A stretch of DNA of 64,000 nucleotides. Origin: Massilia phosphatilytica. Lineage in GTDB: Bacteria > Pseudomonadota > Gammaproteobacteria > Burkholderiales > Burkholderiaceae_D. Shown piece after piece: positions 39,070 through 48,964 of the stretch; the first letter of the stretch is position 1; every line of letters starts with the position of its first letter. Made by a program: the position numbers and the translations under genes. Location: the NCBI RefSeq assembly GCF_002968015.1, contig NZ_PUIP01000008.1:248001-312000 (forward strand), read 5' to 3'. The notes beneath the pieces are model-generated. The model made no database searches, had not been told where the DNA came from, and was given only the letters and a program-made list of their open reading frames with translations.

Positions 39070-42000
39070 TTATGCGGTGATGCCGTCGCACAGCGCGACG
39101 ACGGCCGCTGGCGTCTCCTGCACGGCGGGCGCATACCCGCCGCCGCCCGGCGTCTCGATGACGAAGACGTCGCCTGCCTGCACGTCCGTCGTCGCCACGA
39201 AACCCAGTTCCTCGACCCGGCCGCCGGCGCGCACGACGTAGTTGCGGCCGCACCGGCCGGGCTCTCCGCCCGCCATGCCGAACGGCGGGACGATACGGTT
39301 ATTAGACAGGATTGACGCCGTCATCGGCGCAAGGAAGCGAATCCTGCGCACGCCGCCGTTCCCGCCGGTCCAGCGTCCGCGCCCGCCGGAGCCCTGCGCG
39401 ATCTCGTAGCTGTCCAGGCGCACCGGGTAGCGCCATTCGAGCACCTCCGGATCCGTCAGGCGCGAGTTCGTCATGTTGGTCTGGACGACGTCCGTGCCGT
39501 CGAAGCCTTCGCCCGCACCCGAGCCGCCCGCGATGGTCTCGTAGTACTGATAGTCCGCATTCCCGAACGTGAAGTTGTTCATCGTGCCGGGCGACGACGC
39601 CTGCACGCCCAGCGCGCCGTACAGCGCGTTCGTGATGCAGCTGGACGTCTCCACGTTGCCCGAGACGACGGCGGCCGGGTAGCACGGATTGAGCATCGAG
39701 CCCGCCGGGATGATCACGTTCAGCGGCTTCAGGCAGCCGGCATTCAGCGGGATGTCGTTGTCCACCAGCGTGCGGAACACGTACAGCACGGCCGCCATGC
39801 AGATCGAGCTGGGGGCGTTGAAATTGTTGTCGAGCTGCGGCGACGTGCCGGTGAAGTCGATGTCCGCCGTGCGCGCCGCATGGTCGACGCGGATCGCCAC
39901 CTTGATCACGGCGCCGTTGTCCAGGCGGTACGTGTAGCTGCCGTCCTTCAGCGCGCGGATGACGCGGCGCACGGCTTCCTCGGCATTGTCCTGCACGTGC
40001 CGCATGTAGGCCTGCACGACGTCGAGCCCGAACTGCTCCACCATCTTCAGCAGTTCGTCGACGCCCTTCTGGTTCGCGGCCACCTGCGCCTGCAGGTCGG
40101 CGATGTTCTGCGCCACGTTGCGGCACGGGTAGTCGCCGGACAGCAGCAGCGCCGTCGTCTCGCGCTCCAGGAAACGCCCTTCGCGCACCAGCTGGAAGTT
40201 GTCGATCAGGACGCCCTCTTCCTCGACCCGGCGGCTGTTCGCCGGCATCGATCCGGGCGCGATGCCGCCCACGTCCGCATGGTGGCCGCGCGACGCCACG
40301 TAGAACAGGATGTCCTTGCCCGCGCGGTCGAACACGGGTGTGATCACCGTGATGTCCGGCAGGTGCGTGCCGCCGTGGTACGGGTCGTTGAGCATGTAGA
40401 CGTCGCCCGCCCGCATGCGGCCGCGGTTCGCTTCGATCACCGTGCGGATGCTGGCGCCCATGGAGCCCAGGTGGACGGGGATGTGCGGCGCGTTGGCGAT
40501 CAGGTTGCCCTCGGCGTCGAACAGCGCACACGAGAAGTCCAGGCGCTCCTTGATGTTCACCGACACCGCCGTGTTCTGCAGCCGCAGGCCCATCTGCTCG
40601 GCGATGCTCATGAACAGGTTGTTGAAGACTTCGAGCATGACGGGATCGGCCTCCGTGCCGATGGCCTTGCGGCGCGCGCGCGGCGCCACGCGCGTCAGCA
40701 CGAGGTTGTCGTCGGCCGTGACCTCCGCGACCCAGCCCGGTTCGACGACGTTGGTGCCGTTCGCCTCGACGATGATCGCGGGGCCCACGATGCGATCGCC
40801 GGGCCGCGTCTGCGCGCGCAGGTACAGCGCGCTGTCGTGCCACTGGCCGCCCGAATACACGGGCACCGTCTCGTGCGGCGCCAGCGCGGCGGCGCGCGGC
40901 GCGGGGTCGGCAGCGGGCGCGCTGCCGGCATCCGTGGCGCCGATCGCTTCCACCGAAATCGCTTCGACGACGATCGCCTTGTCGGGCATCAGGAACGAAT
41001 AGCGCTTGCGGTACGCTTCCTCGAATTGCGCCTGCATCGCGGCGACACTCCCGTGCTGCACGATGATGACGGAATCGGTGCCTTCATAGCGCAGATGCGC
41101 CCGTTCGACGACGCGCACGGCTTCCGGCGCGATGCCTTGCGCGTCCAGTTCGGCCACCGCTTCCCGGGCGAGCGCATCGAGCGCGCCGCGCAGCGCACCG
41201 TCGGCCAGCGCCGTTTCCATCGTCCGCTCGCGCATCGCCGTCTGGCTCGCCAGGCCCATGCCGTACGCGGACAGCACGCCAGCGAACGGGTGGGCGAAGA
41301 TGCGGGTCATGCCGAGGGCGTCGGCCACGAGGCAGGCGTGCTGGCCGCCGGCGCCGCCGAACGTGGCCAGGGTGTAGTCCGTCACGTCGTGGCCGCGCTG
41401 CACCGAGATGAACTTGATGGCATTGGCCATGCTGCCCACCGCGATCTCGAGGAAGCCTTCGGCCACCTCTTCCGGCGTGCGGCGCTGGCCCGTCTCGCGT
41501 TCGATGCGCGCGGCGATTTCCGTGAATCTTGCGCGCACGATGGCGGCGTCGAGCGGCTCGTCCGCGTGCGGGCCGAACACCTTCGGGAAGTGCGCGGGCT
41601 GGATCTTGCCTAGCATGACGTTACAGTCCGTGACCGTGAGCGGGCCGCCGCGGCGATAGCTGGCCGGACCGGGATTCGCGCCCGCGCTGTCCGGCCCGAC
41701 GCGCAGGCGGCTGCCGTCGAAGTGCAGGATCGAGCCGCCACCCGCCGCGACGGTGTGGATGCTCATCATCGGCGCGCGCATCCGCACGCCGGCCACCTGC
41801 GTCTCGAATTCGCGTTCCAGTTCGCCCGCGTAGTGCGATACGTCGGTGGACGTGCCGCCCATGTCGAAGCCGATCAGCTTCTCGAAGCCGGCCTTGCGCG
41901 CCGTGCCGACCATGCCGACGATGCCGCCGGCGGGGCCGGACAGGATCGAGTCCTTGCCCTGGAAGCGGTGCGCGCCCGTCAGGCCGCCATTGCTCTGCAT

Positions 42001-42744
42001 GAAGAGCAGGCGCACGCCTTCCATCTCGGCCGCGACCTGGTCGACGTAGCGGCGCAGGATCGGCGACAGGTAGGCGTCGACGACCGTCGTGTCGCCGCGC
42101 GAGACCAGCTTCATCATCGGGCTGACCTGGTGCGAGACGGACACCTGCGTGAAGCCGGTCTCCGCGGCAATGGCCGCGATCACGCGTTCATGGTCGGGGT
42201 AGCGGTAGCCGTGCATCAGCACGATCGCCACGGAGCGGAAGCCCGCCGCGTACAGCGCCACGAGCTGCGTCCGCACGGCGTCCGTGTCCAGCGGAGTGAT
42301 CACGTCGCCGTGCGCGCCGACGCGTTCAGCGACTTCGACGACGCGTTCGTACAGCAGCTGCGGCAGCACGGGATGGCGGTCGAACAGGCGCGGACGGTTC
42401 TGGTAGGCGATGCGCAGCGCGTCCTTGAACCCTTTCGTGATCAGGAGCGCGGTGCGCTCGCCCTTGCGCTCCAGCAGCGCGTTCGTCGCGACCGTCGTGC
42501 CCATCTTGACGGCTTCCACGAGGTCCGGCGTGATGGGCGCGTCGGGGGCAATGCCGAGCAGGCGGCGGATGCCGGCGACGGCGGCGTCGCGGTACTGCTC
42601 GGGGTTTTCGGACAGCAGCTTGGCCGTCACCAGCGCGCCGTCCGGCTTGCGCGCGACGATGTCGGTGAACGTGCCGCCGCGGTCGATCCAGAATTGCCAG
42701 CGCTGGCGCGGCGTGTTGTCGTGATGGGTTGCCTGGTGATGCAT
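39070..42744 (-). CDS. 5-oxoprolinase / hydantoinase A-B fusion
   Basis: 1224 residues. First half: HyuA-like ATPase '[20 protein letters not shown]', '[20 protein letters not shown]', '[20 protein letters not shown]'. Second half from about 690: HyuB, with '[20 protein letters not shown]', '[20 protein letters not shown]' and '[20 protein letters not shown]'. The fused A-B order and length match eukaryote-like 5-oxoprolinases, which open 5-oxoproline to glutamate with ATP. The MFS and D-glutamate-cyclase-like genes upstream fit a 5-oxoproline route. GAGGTAAGATC precedes the ATG. Hydantoinase activity on another ring is possible. Confidence 0.92.
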   Translation of the reverse strand: MHHQATHHDNTPRQRWQFWIDRGGTFTDIVARKPDGALVTAKLLSENPEQYRDAAVAGIRRLLGIAPDAPITPDLVEAVKMGTTVATNALLERKGERTALLITKGFKDALRIAYQNRPRLFDRHPVLPQLLYERVVEVAERVGAHGDVITPLDTDAVRTQLVALYAAGFRSVAIVLMHGYRYPDHERVIAAIAAETGFTQVSVSHQVSPMMKLVSRGDTTVVDAYLSPILRRYVDQVAAEMEGVRLLFMQSNGGLTGAHRFQGKDSILSGPAGGIVGMVGTARKAGFEKLIGFDMGGTSTDVSHYAGELEREFETQVAGVRMRAPMMSIHTVAAGGGSILHFDGSRLRVGPDSAGANPGPASYRRGGPLTVTDCNVMLGKIQPAHFPKVFGPHADEPLDAAIVRARFTEIAARIERETGQRRTPEEVAEGFLEIAVGSMANAIKFISVQRGHDVTDYTLATFGGAGGQHACLVADALGMTRIFAHPFAGVLSAYGMGLASQTAMRERTMETALADGALRGALDALAREAVAELDAQGIAPEAVRVVERAHLRYEGTDSVIIVQHGSVAAMQAQFEEAYRKRYSFLMPDKAIVVEAISVEAIGATDAGSAPAADPAPRAAALAPHETVPVYSGGQWHDSALYLRAQTRPGDRIVGPAIIVEANGTNVVEPGWVAEVTADDNLVLTRVAPRARRKAIGTEADPVMLEVFNNLFMSIAEQMGLRLQNTAVSVNIKERLDFSCALFDAEGNLIANAPHIPVHLGSMGASIRTVIEANRGRMRAGDVYMLNDPYHGGTHLPDITVITPVFDRAGKDILFYVASRGHHADVGGIAPGSMPANSRRVEEEGVLIDNFQLVREGRFLERETTALLLSGDYPCRNVAQNIADLQAQVAANQKGVDELLKMVEQFGLDVVQAYMRHVQDNAEEAVRRVIRALKDGSYTYRLDNGAVIKVAIRVDHAARTADIDFTGTSPQLDNNFNAPSSICMAAVLYVFRTLVDNDIPLNAGCLKPLNVIIPAGSMLNPCYPAAVVSGNVETSSCITNALYGALGVQASSPGTMNNFTFGNADYQYYETIAGGSGAGEGFDGTDVVQTNMTNSRLTDPEVLEWRYPVRLDSYEIAQGSGGRGRWTGGNGGVRRIRFLAPMTASILSNNRIVPPFGMAGGEPGRCGRNYVVRAGGRVEELGFVATTDVQAGDVFVIETPGGGGYAPAVQETPAAVVALCDGITA

Positions 42745-42776
42745 GATCTTACCTCTTCAAAAATCGGGGAGCGGGT

Positions 42777-44051
42777 TCAGGATTCGAGGCGCTTGCCGCG
42801 GGTCTCGGGCAAGGTCAGCGCGGCCACGACCATGATCCCGTAGGCGCCGGCCGCGAACAGGCCGATGGCGTGGCCCAGCGAGAGCGTCTGGCCGGCGGCG
42901 CCGATCGCGAACGGGAACAGCGAACCGATCGCGCGCCCCATGCTGTAGCAAAAGCCCTGGCCGGAACCGCGCATGCGGGTCGGGAACAACTCGGTGAGGA
43001 ACGCACCCATGCCGCTGAAGACGCCGGACACGAGGAAGCCGAGCGGGAAGCCGAGCAGCAGCATCACGCTGTCCGTCACGGGCAGCCGGGTGTAGGCCAG
43101 CGCGATCGTCAGCGAGCCGACCGCGAACAGGATGAAGTTGCGCTTGCGGCCCAGGCGGTCCGTCAGGTAGGCGCTGACGATGTAGCCGACGTACGAGCCG
43201 GCGATGACCATCGCCAGGTAGCCGCCCGTGCCCAGCACCGTCAGGTGGCGCTCCGTCTTCAGGAACGTGGGCAGCCAGGTCGTGATCGCGTAGTAGCCGC
43301 CCTGCGCGCCGGTCGTCAGCAGCACGGCACGCAGCGTGGTCGACAGCATGCGCGGCGAGAAGATCTCGGTGAACCTGGCCTGGTCCGCGTGCTCGGCGCG
43401 GCGCTGCTCGGCCAGGAACACGTCCGGCTCTTCCACGAAGCGGCGGATGTAGATGACGAAGAAGGCGGGAATGACCCCGAGCAGGAACAGCGAGCGCCAC
43501 GCCAGTTCGGCCGGCAGCAGCGAGAACATCAGCGAGTACAACAGCGCCGACACGCCCCAGCCGAGCGCCCATCCGGCCTGCACCATGCCGACGGCCTTGC
43601 CGCGGTCCCTGGCGCGGATGACTTCACCGATCAGGATCGCGCCGGCCGTCCATTCGCCGCCCATGCCGAAGCCCATCAGGCCGCGCAGCACGAGCAGCTG
43701 GTTGAAGGTCTGGGCAAAGCCGCTCAGCACCGTGAACAGCGCGAACCACAGGATCGTCAGCTGCAGCGTCTTCACGCGGCCGATGCGGTCCGACAGGATG
43801 CCGGCCAGCCAGCCGCCCAGCGACGACGTGAGCAGCGTGACGGTGCCGATCAGGCCGGCGTCGCCTTTCGACAGGCCCCACGTCGCGATCAGGGTGGGAA
43901 TGACGAAGCTGAGGAATTGCGTGTCCATCGCATCCAGCGCATAGCCGACCTTGCAGCCGATGAACGCGCGGCGCTCCGTTGTCGTGAGTTGGCGCAGCCA
44001 GCCGAAATGGCTGGTATCCACGCGCTCCTGCGTGAGTTCCTGGGTATTCAT
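42777..44051 (-). CDS. MFS transporter, sugar/acid symporter type
   Basis: 424 residues with about 12 helices. After an N-terminal 25-residue soluble part comes 'CKVGYALDAMDTQFLSFVIP', then the MFS loop 'GWLAGILSDRIGRVKTLQL' and 'GFGMGGEWTAGAILIGEV', which is the AAHS/SHS aromatic-acid or metabolite:H+ symporter style. The second half has 'YLTDRLGRKRNFILFAVGS'. It likely imports the compound used by the two enzymes beside it. GGAGACGAC precedes the start; 32 bases separate it from the oxoprolinase gene. Confidence 0.9.
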   Translation of the reverse strand: MNTQELTQERVDTSHFGWLRQLTTTERRAFIGCKVGYALDAMDTQFLSFVIPTLIATWGLSKGDAGLIGTVTLLTSSLGGWLAGILSDRIGRVKTLQLTILWFALFTVLSGFAQTFNQLLVLRGLMGFGMGGEWTAGAILIGEVIRARDRGKAVGMVQAGWALGWGVSALLYSLMFSLLPAELAWRSLFLLGVIPAFFVIYIRRFVEEPDVFLAEQRRAEHADQARFTEIFSPRMLSTTLRAVLLTTGAQGGYYAITTWLPTFLKTERHLTVLGTGGYLAMVIAGSYVGYIVSAYLTDRLGRKRNFILFAVGSLTIALAYTRLPVTDSVMLLLGFPLGFLVSGVFSGMGAFLTELFPTRMRGSGQGFCYSMGRAIGSLFPFAIGAAGQTLSLGHAIGLFAAGAYGIMVVAALTLPETRGKRLES

Positions 44052-44082
44052 GTCGTCTCCGTTGTGGGTGTTGTGTGGTTGT

Positions 44083-44856
44083 TCACAGTGTCGCCAGCGC
44101 CGCGTTCGGGATGTCCGTCACCAGCATGTAGCCCGGGCGATGGGTGATCACGAACGGCAGGCGCGCCGCGCGGATCGCTTCCTGCGGCGTGACGCCGCAC
44201 GCCCAGAACACGGGCACTTCGTCCGCCATGACCTCGACGGCATCGCCGTAATCGGGCTGCGCGAGGTCGGCGATGCCGATCAGGCGCGGGTCGCCCAGGT
44301 GCACGGGGGCGCCGTGGATCGCCGGGTAGCGGCTCGTGATCTGGATCGCACGGATCGCGTCCCGTGCCGTCAAAGGTCGCATGGACACGACCATGTTCCC
44401 GCCGAACGGCCCCGCGGCGGCATTCGGGATGTTCGTGCGGTACATCGCGATGTTCTTGTCCTGCTCGATGTGGCGCAGCGGGATGCCGGCGGCCAGCAGC
44501 ATTTCCTCGAACGAGAACGAGCAGCCGATCGCGAACGCGACCAGGTCGTCGCGCCACAGGCCTTCCAGCGACACGGGCGATTCCGCCAGCTCGCCGTCGC
44601 GGTACACGTAATAGCCCGGCACGTCGGTGCGCAGGTCGATGTCGGCCCCCAGCGCCGGCACGTTCCACGCACCCGCCTCGCCGACCGCGAGCAGCGGGCA
44701 CGCCTTCGGGTTGCGCTGACTGAACAGCAGGAAATCGTGGGCCTGCGCTTGCGGCAGGATGACGAGGTTCGCCTGGGCATAGCCGCCGCAGACGCCGGCG
44801 GACGGCTTGCGGAATTCGCCTGCGCGGACGAGGTGACGGAACTGGATCGGTTGCAT
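44083..44856 (-). CDS. D-glutamate cyclase-like / putative hydro-lyase (DUF1445)
   Basis: 257 residues from ATG 44856, which has GGGGAAACC before it. '[20 protein letters not shown]' near the N-terminus, '[20 protein letters not shown]' in the middle, and '[11 protein letters not shown]' and '[18 protein letters not shown]' near the end are the DUF1445 signature. In mammals a relative (D-glutamate cyclase) makes 5-oxo-D-proline from D-glutamate. Here the gene is first in an operon with a transporter and a 5-oxoprolinase, so a 5-oxoproline-linked step is a good guess; bacterial members are formally listed as putative hydro-lyases. Confidence 0.88.
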   Translation of the reverse strand: MQPIQFRHLVRAGEFRKPSAGVCGGYAQANLVILPQAQAHDFLLFSQRNPKACPLLAVGEAGAWNVPALGADIDLRTDVPGYYVYRDGELAESPVSLEGLWRDDLVAFAIGCSFSFEEMLLAAGIPLRHIEQDKNIAMYRTNIPNAAAGPFGGNMVVSMRPLTARDAIRAIQITSRYPAIHGAPVHLGDPRLIGIADLAQPDYGDAVEVMADEVPVFWACGVTPQEAIRAARLPFVITHRPGYMLVTDIPNAALATL

Positions 44857-44940
44857 GGTTTCCCCGGTTGGCAATGACATGTAAATAAGCATAGATGCGT
44901 TTTCCGCGTTTCTCCAAACCACTTATTTTTACCGGATGTG

Positions 44941-44954
44941 TTAAGTTTTCCTAA
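44941..44954. promoter_or_regulatory. Candidate LysR-type binding site
   Basis: TTAAGTTTTCCTAA, with imperfect arms TTAAG/CCTAA, includes the T-N11-A spacing. It lies in the divergent space between the LysR gene and the D-glutamate-cyclase-like operon. Confidence 0.4.
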
Positions 44955-45001
44955 ACGCGACCCCGTTCCACTCCCGTTATCCTTAAAGTATTCTTGACGC
45001 C

Positions 45002-45937
45002 ATGAATACACGCTTCCTTGAAACCCTGATTACCCTCGCCCAGCTGCGCAGCGTGCGCGCGACGGCCCGCGCCATGCATGCGACGCCGGCCGCGATCTCG
45101 TTGCGGATCAAGGCGCTGGAAGAAGAACTGCAGACGGAACTCATCGACCGCAGCACGCGCGAATTCCGGCTGACGCCGAACGCGGACTATTTGCTGAACC
45201 ACGCGAAGGCCGTCGTGGATGCGACGCGGCGCCTGCGCGAGGCGGCGCGCACGGAGAGCGCGGTGCGGGGCCGGTTGCGGCTGGGGGTGATCGAGACGGT
45301 GGTGCACAGCTGGCTCGCGCATTCCGTGCGCCAGCTGAACGCCAGTTTCCCGGAGCTGGAAATCGATCTCGTCGTGGACATGAGCACCACGCTGGAAAAA
45401 CGCCTGCTGGCGGGAGAGCTCGACCTCGTGGTCGGCATCGAGGGCGTCAACAGCGGCGAGATCACGTCCGAGCCGCTGGCCGTGTACCCGGTGCGCTGGA
45501 TCGCGCGGGCCGGCCTGCTGGCGCCGCAGCGCGAAGGCCTGGCCCAGCGCCTGCTGCAGTTCCCGATCCTGACGTTCGGCCGCGGCACGCAGCCGCACCG
45601 CATGCTGGAAGACATCGTCACGCGGCTCGCCAACCTGAGCGCCGTGCCGCTGGAGCAGACGCGCATCACCTGCTCGCCGTCCGTCGCCGCCATCATCCAG
45701 CTGATCCGCAACGGCTTCGGCGTGGCCGCGATTCCGTGGCTGTTCGTCAGCGGCCACCTGGAGAACGGCGAATTCGTGGAAGTGCCGCTGCAACCGGTGC
45801 CGCCGCCGATCATCGTGTCGATGAGCCGCCGCACGAACGCGCCGGTGGCGGTGCATGCGGCGGCATCCGCCGTGCGCGCCGCCTGCGCCGAGTATTGCGC
45901 GCAGGTGGACGGGCGGTATATCGAGAGTCTCGGCTGA
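45002..45937 (+). CDS. LysR-family regulator of the adjacent 5-oxoproline-type operon
   Basis: 311 residues. The N-terminal helix-turn-helix is 'ARAMHATPAAISLRIKALEE', followed by 'LIDRSTREFRLTPNADYLLN'; the rest is the two-lobed effector domain ('LRLGVIETVVHSWLAHSVRQ', 'GELDLVVGIEGVNSGEI', 'NGFGVAAIPWLFVSGHL'). LysR genes usually control the divergent neighbour, here the operon starting at 44856. No Shine-Dalgarno is seen; TATTCT lies 7 nt before the ATG, so the transcript may be leaderless. The effector might be 5-oxoproline or D-glutamate (inference). Confidence 0.9.
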   Translation: MNTRFLETLITLAQLRSVRATARAMHATPAAISLRIKALEEELQTELIDRSTREFRLTPNADYLLNHAKAVVDATRRLREAARTESAVRGRLRLGVIETVVHSWLAHSVRQLNASFPELEIDLVVDMSTTLEKRLLAGELDLVVGIEGVNSGEITSEPLAVYPVRWIARAGLLAPQREGLAQRLLQFPILTFGRGTQPHRMLEDIVTRLANLSAVPLEQTRITCSPSVAAIIQLIRNGFGVAAIPWLFVSGHLENGEFVEVPLQPVPPPIIVSMSRRTNAPVAVHAAASAVRAACAEYCAQVDGRYIESLG

Positions 45938-45939
45938 CG

Positions 45940-45986
45940 TAGCAATATCTACAAATTATGTAGCTCTTGCTAAGCAATGATAATAT
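45940..45986. promoter_or_regulatory. Dyad operator and -10 of chrB
   Basis: Outer arms TAGCAA (45940) and TTGCTA (45967) and inner arms CTACA (45949) and TGTAG (45959) form one 33-base dyad with a single unpaired triplet on each side. GATAAT/TAATAT follows just before the chrB ATG. It is a likely site for chromate-dependent self-control by ChrB. Confidence 0.65.
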
Positions 45987-45992
45987 CCCGGC

Positions 45993-46955
45993 ATGAGCGA
46001 CCCGACACCCCACTGGCTCCTGCTCGTCGTTACCCTGCCGACGAGCAGCGCCACCGCCCGCATGCGCATCTGGCGCGCGCTGAAAGCACTCGGGTGCGGC
46101 GCGCTGCGCGATGGCGTCTATCTGCTGCCGGATACGGAAGCGCTGCGCGCGCAGCTCGCCGGCCTGGGCGACGAGACGATCCGCGAAGGCGGCACGGCCT
46201 GGCTGCTGCACGCCGGCCCCGTAGACGGCGCCGACGAGCAGCGCTACCGGAGCCTGTTCGACCGCCGGCAGGAATACGCGGCCTTCACCGGACTGCTCGC
46301 GGACGCCGGCACATCCATCCCGACCTCGACGCCGCAGGACGTCAACAAACAACTGCGCAAGCTGCGGCGCGAATACGATGCGCTGCGCGCGATCGACTAT
46401 TTTCCCGGCGAGGCCAGCGCTCAGGGCGAACAGGCCTGGCGTGAGTTCACGGCCCTCGCCGACAAGGTGCTGTCGCCGGATGAACCGCATGCCGTCGACG
46501 TCCCGGTTCCCCGGCTGGATCCGGCCGCATACCGCGCCCGCACGTGGGCCACGCGCAAGCACCTGTGGGTGGACCGCGTCGCCAGCGCCTGGCTGATCCG
46601 GCGCCACATCGACCGCGAGGCGCGCTTCCTGTGGCTGGACGCACCGGCCGACTGCCCGCCCGGTGCGCTCGGATTCGATTTCGACGGCGCCGCCTTCAGC
46701 CATGTCGGCGCCAGGGTCACCTTCGAGGTGCTGCTGGCCAGCTTCGGCCTCGATCGCGATCCGGGACTGGTGCGCCTCGGCGCGCTGGTGCACGCGCTGG
46801 ACGTCGGCACCGGCTTCGTCGCCGAGGCGGCCGGCTTCGAAGCGATGCTGGCCGGCCTGCGCCAGCACGCGCGCGACGACGACGACCTGCTGGCGCAGGC
46901 GGCACCCATCCTCGACGGGCTGCACGCCCATTTCTCGACAAGGCATCCGACATGA
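45993..46955 (+). CDS. chrB: Chromate resistance protein ChrB
   Basis: 320 residues. N-terminal part 'HWLLLVVTLPTSSATARMRI WRALKALGCGALRDGVYLLP' (two runs) is the winged-helix-like ChrB N-domain; the C-terminal domain begins 'TWATRKHLWVDRVASAWLIR' with 'FLWLDAPADCPPGALGFDFD' and 'HALDVGTGF'. ChrB senses chromate and controls the chrBA promoter. The ChrA gene overlaps its end by ATGA. A long dyad lies just upstream; no Shine-Dalgarno is visible and a -10 lies 6-8 nt before the ATG, so the message may be leaderless. Confidence 0.93.
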   Translation: MSDPTPHWLLLVVTLPTSSATARMRIWRALKALGCGALRDGVYLLPDTEALRAQLAGLGDETIREGGTAWLLHAGPVDGADEQRYRSLFDRRQEYAAFTGLLADAGTSIPTSTPQDVNKQLRKLRREYDALRAIDYFPGEASAQGEQAWREFTALADKVLSPDEPHAVDVPVPRLDPAAYRARTWATRKHLWVDRVASAWLIRRHIDREARFLWLDAPADCPPGALGFDFDGAAFSHVGARVTFEVLLASFGLDRDPGLVRLGALVHALDVGTGFVAEAAGFEAMLAGLRQHARDDDDLLAQAAPILDGLHAHFSTRHPT

Positions 46956-48109
46956 ATCCGCAATACACTCTGTGGCAGATGGTCGCGTACATGCTGCGGC
47001 TCGGCGCCCTCGGCTTCGGCGGCCCGGTGGCACTGGTCGGCTACATGCAGCGCGACCTCGTCGAAGAACGCGGCTGGATCTCCGAAGCCGACTACAAGGA
47101 AGGCCTCGCGCTGGCCCAGCTCGCGCCAGGCCCGCTGGCGGCCCAGCTGGGCATCTACCTCGGCTATGTGCACTACCGCATCCTCGGCGCCACGCTGGCC
47201 GGCCTCGCCTTCGTGCTGCCCTCGTTCCTGATGGTCGTCGCGCTGGGCTGGGCGTACGTGCGTTTCGGCGGCATCTCGTGGATGCAGGCGGTCTTTTACG
47301 GCGTGGGCGCGGCGGTCACGGGCATCATCGCGATGAGCGCGAAGAAGCTGACCGTCAAGACGCTGGGCCGGGACAAGCTGCTGTGGGCCGTCTACCTGAC
47401 CCTGGCCGCGGTCACGATCGCGACCGAGTCCGAAGTGGCCTGGCTGCTGATTGCCGGCGGCGTGCTGGTCTGGCTGCTCCGCGCACCGCCGGGATGGGCG
47501 CGCAGGGGCACGCTCGGCGCCGTCTCCATCGCCGAGCTGCCGCTGGCAGCCAGCCTGGCGGGAAGCGCCGATCCGTCCCTGCTGGCGCAGATCGGCGTCT
47601 TCTTCGCCAAGGCCGGCACGTTCGTGTTCGGCTCGGGCCTCGCGATCGTGCCGTTCCTGTACGGCGGCGTCGTGACCGAGCACCACTGGCTGAACGAAAA
47701 ACAGTTCGTCGACGCCGTGGCCGTCGCGATGATCACGCCGGGGCCGGTCGTGATCACGGTCGGGTTCATCGGCTACCTGATCGCGGGCTTCGGCGGCGCG
47801 ACGGTGGCGGCACTCGCGACCTTCATTCCCTGCTACCTGTTCACCATCCTGCCCGCGCCGTATTTCAAGCGTTACGGCAAGCTGCCCGGCGTGGTGGCGT
47901 TCGTCGACGGCATCACCGCGGCGGCGGTGGGGGCGATCACGGGATCGGTCGTGGTGCTGGCGAAGCGCTCCATCACGGATATCCCTTCCGTGCTGCTGGC
48001 GGCTGTCACGATCGCGCTGCTGTGGCGTTACAAAAAACTGCAGGAACCGGTCATCATCGCCGCGGCCGCGGCGGTGGGACTCATCCTGTATCCGCTCACG
48101 CATGGGTGA
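46952..48109 (+). CDS. chrA: Chromate transporter ChrA
   Basis: 385 residues with about ten helices in two related halves. 'GALGFGGPVALVGYMQRDLV' and 'LALAQLAPGPLAAQLGIYLG' mark the first CHR domain; 'FAKAGTFVFGSGLAIVPFLY' and 'AVAVAMITPGPVVITVGFIG' mark the second. It pumps chromate out of the cytoplasm. It starts inside the chrB stop codon. Length is typical of two-domain ChrA (about 400). Confidence 0.94.
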   Translation: MNPQYTLWQMVAYMLRLGALGFGGPVALVGYMQRDLVEERGWISEADYKEGLALAQLAPGPLAAQLGIYLGYVHYRILGATLAGLAFVLPSFLMVVALGWAYVRFGGISWMQAVFYGVGAAVTGIIAMSAKKLTVKTLGRDKLLWAVYLTLAAVTIATESEVAWLLIAGGVLVWLLRAPPGWARRGTLGAVSIAELPLAASLAGSADPSLLAQIGVFFAKAGTFVFGSGLAIVPFLYGGVVTEHHWLNEKQFVDAVAVAMITPGPVVITVGFIGYLIAGFGGATVAALATFIPCYLFTILPAPYFKRYGKLPGVVAFVDGITAAAVGAITGSVVVLAKRSITDIPSVLLAAVTIALLWRYKKLQEPVIIAAAAAVGLILYPLTHG

Positions 48110-48132
48110 AAGCGGTCCCGCTGCAACGCGGC

Positions 48133-48246
48133 TTACTGCTGGCGCTTTTTCTCTTCTTTTTTTACTTTTTTATCCGCCTTTTTTTCCTTGGCAGTTTTGG
48201 CTGGTTCTTTCTTTGTGGATTTTTTTGCGTCTTGACTTTTACTCAT
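48133..48246 (-). CDS. Lysine-rich small protein (37 aa)
   Basis: MSKSQDAKKSTKKEPAKTAK is the first half; the second half is more Lys/Glu and it ends KKEEKKRQQ. GGAGAATAAA before the ATG is a good ribosome site, and the stop is clean. Over half of the residues are Lys, Glu, Asp or Arg, so it may be disordered and bind nucleic acid or polyphosphate (inference). Similar small Lys-rich proteins are familiar from Massilia and relatives. It follows a 103-aa gene by 14 bases and is antisense to an AT-rich meaningless frame. Standard length cut-offs would miss it. Confidence 0.75.
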   Translation of the reverse strand: MSKSQDAKKSTKKEPAKTAKEKKADKKVKKEEKKRQQ

Positions 48247-48260
48247 TTTATTCTCCGGAT

Positions 48261-48572
48261 TTAATGGATCGAGCAGCCACGTAGCGTAGGCAATGGTTGA
48301 ATGGCAATAGCAACGTCGCCTTCCGGATCTTCCTCGGTTTTACACTGTATCCATGCCAGCACTTCGGCAATACTGGCCAACCCGCTGTGCAAGGAGGCGC
48401 GGGCCGCGTAATAATCGGCCAGCTCCCCATCGTCGGGCACGGGCACGGCGGTCACCGACTGGCCGAGTGCGAGGATTTTCGTTTCCAATTCTTTCAGATC
48501 GAACGTCAGCGCGGCATGCAGTACTTCCATGGCGGCCACTGCGTCATCCATATCGTAGGAGATATCGTTCAT
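48261..48572 (-). CDS. Small acidic hypothetical protein
   Basis: 103 residues starting MNDISYDMDDAVAAMEVLHA, helical, with 'ALTFDLKELETKILALGQSV' and 'ADYYAARASLHSGLASIAEV'. No signal peptide or known domain. The ATG at 48572 follows GGAACTACA; an upstream frame to 48680 adds a Cys/Ser-rich stretch without support. The lysine-rich 37-aa gene follows at 14 bases, so an acidic and a basic small protein are probably made together. Confidence 0.7.
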   Translation of the reverse strand: MNDISYDMDDAVAAMEVLHAALTFDLKELETKILALGQSVTAVPVPDDGELADYYAARASLHSGLASIAEVLAWIQCKTEEDPEGDVAIAIQPLPTLRGCSIH

Positions 48573-48964
48573 TGTAGTTCCAGCCTTGTGGTTATCGAAT
48601 GATGCGCGGGCCGGGCAACTCGGTACGTAGATAGCCGGATAATTTGAAAAGAACGTGGCCGCCAGAAAAGGCACGCGCAAGGCGGGCCATCATCCGGCTT
48701 CCCGCAAACATAAGATACAGCAATTATCAAAAGCGCGTCGCAATCGATAATCCAGCCACGCTCTCCGGAAAAATAAATCGGAAATGATTAGGCGAACAGG
48801 GAAAAGTCCTGTATCTTTCTTCTGGCACTGCATCAAGTCGTCGTTATTGTTGGCCTTTCTCTCCCGTCCCGCCTCCGCTGGTCCTGTTTGATTTCCTTCG
48901 TTACCCTCTCTTGGTCGAAAGTGCATTTCGGGCGTTTTGCCCATGCATGTATAAAGGATTAAAA
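48573..48964 (+). other. Gene-free stretch: long leader of the cold-shock gene
   Basis: Nothing convincing is coded here; a minus-strand frame at 48690-48944 has no ribosome site. Just before the cold-shock ribosome site a hairpin is seen (TGCAT-GGGC / GCCC-ATGCA, 48922-48946). Cold-shock genes often have long structured leaders that change fold with temperature, which would explain the space. Confidence 0.5.

Noticed and set aside
48102..48284. 60-residue plus-strand frame rich in Phe/Leu
   Set aside because: It is the reverse of the lysine-rich 37-aa gene; Lys codons read as Phe/Leu on the other strand.
48690..48944. 84-residue minus-strand frame in the cold-shock leader
   Set aside because: No ribosome site, mixed composition, and it lies in the expected leader of cspA.
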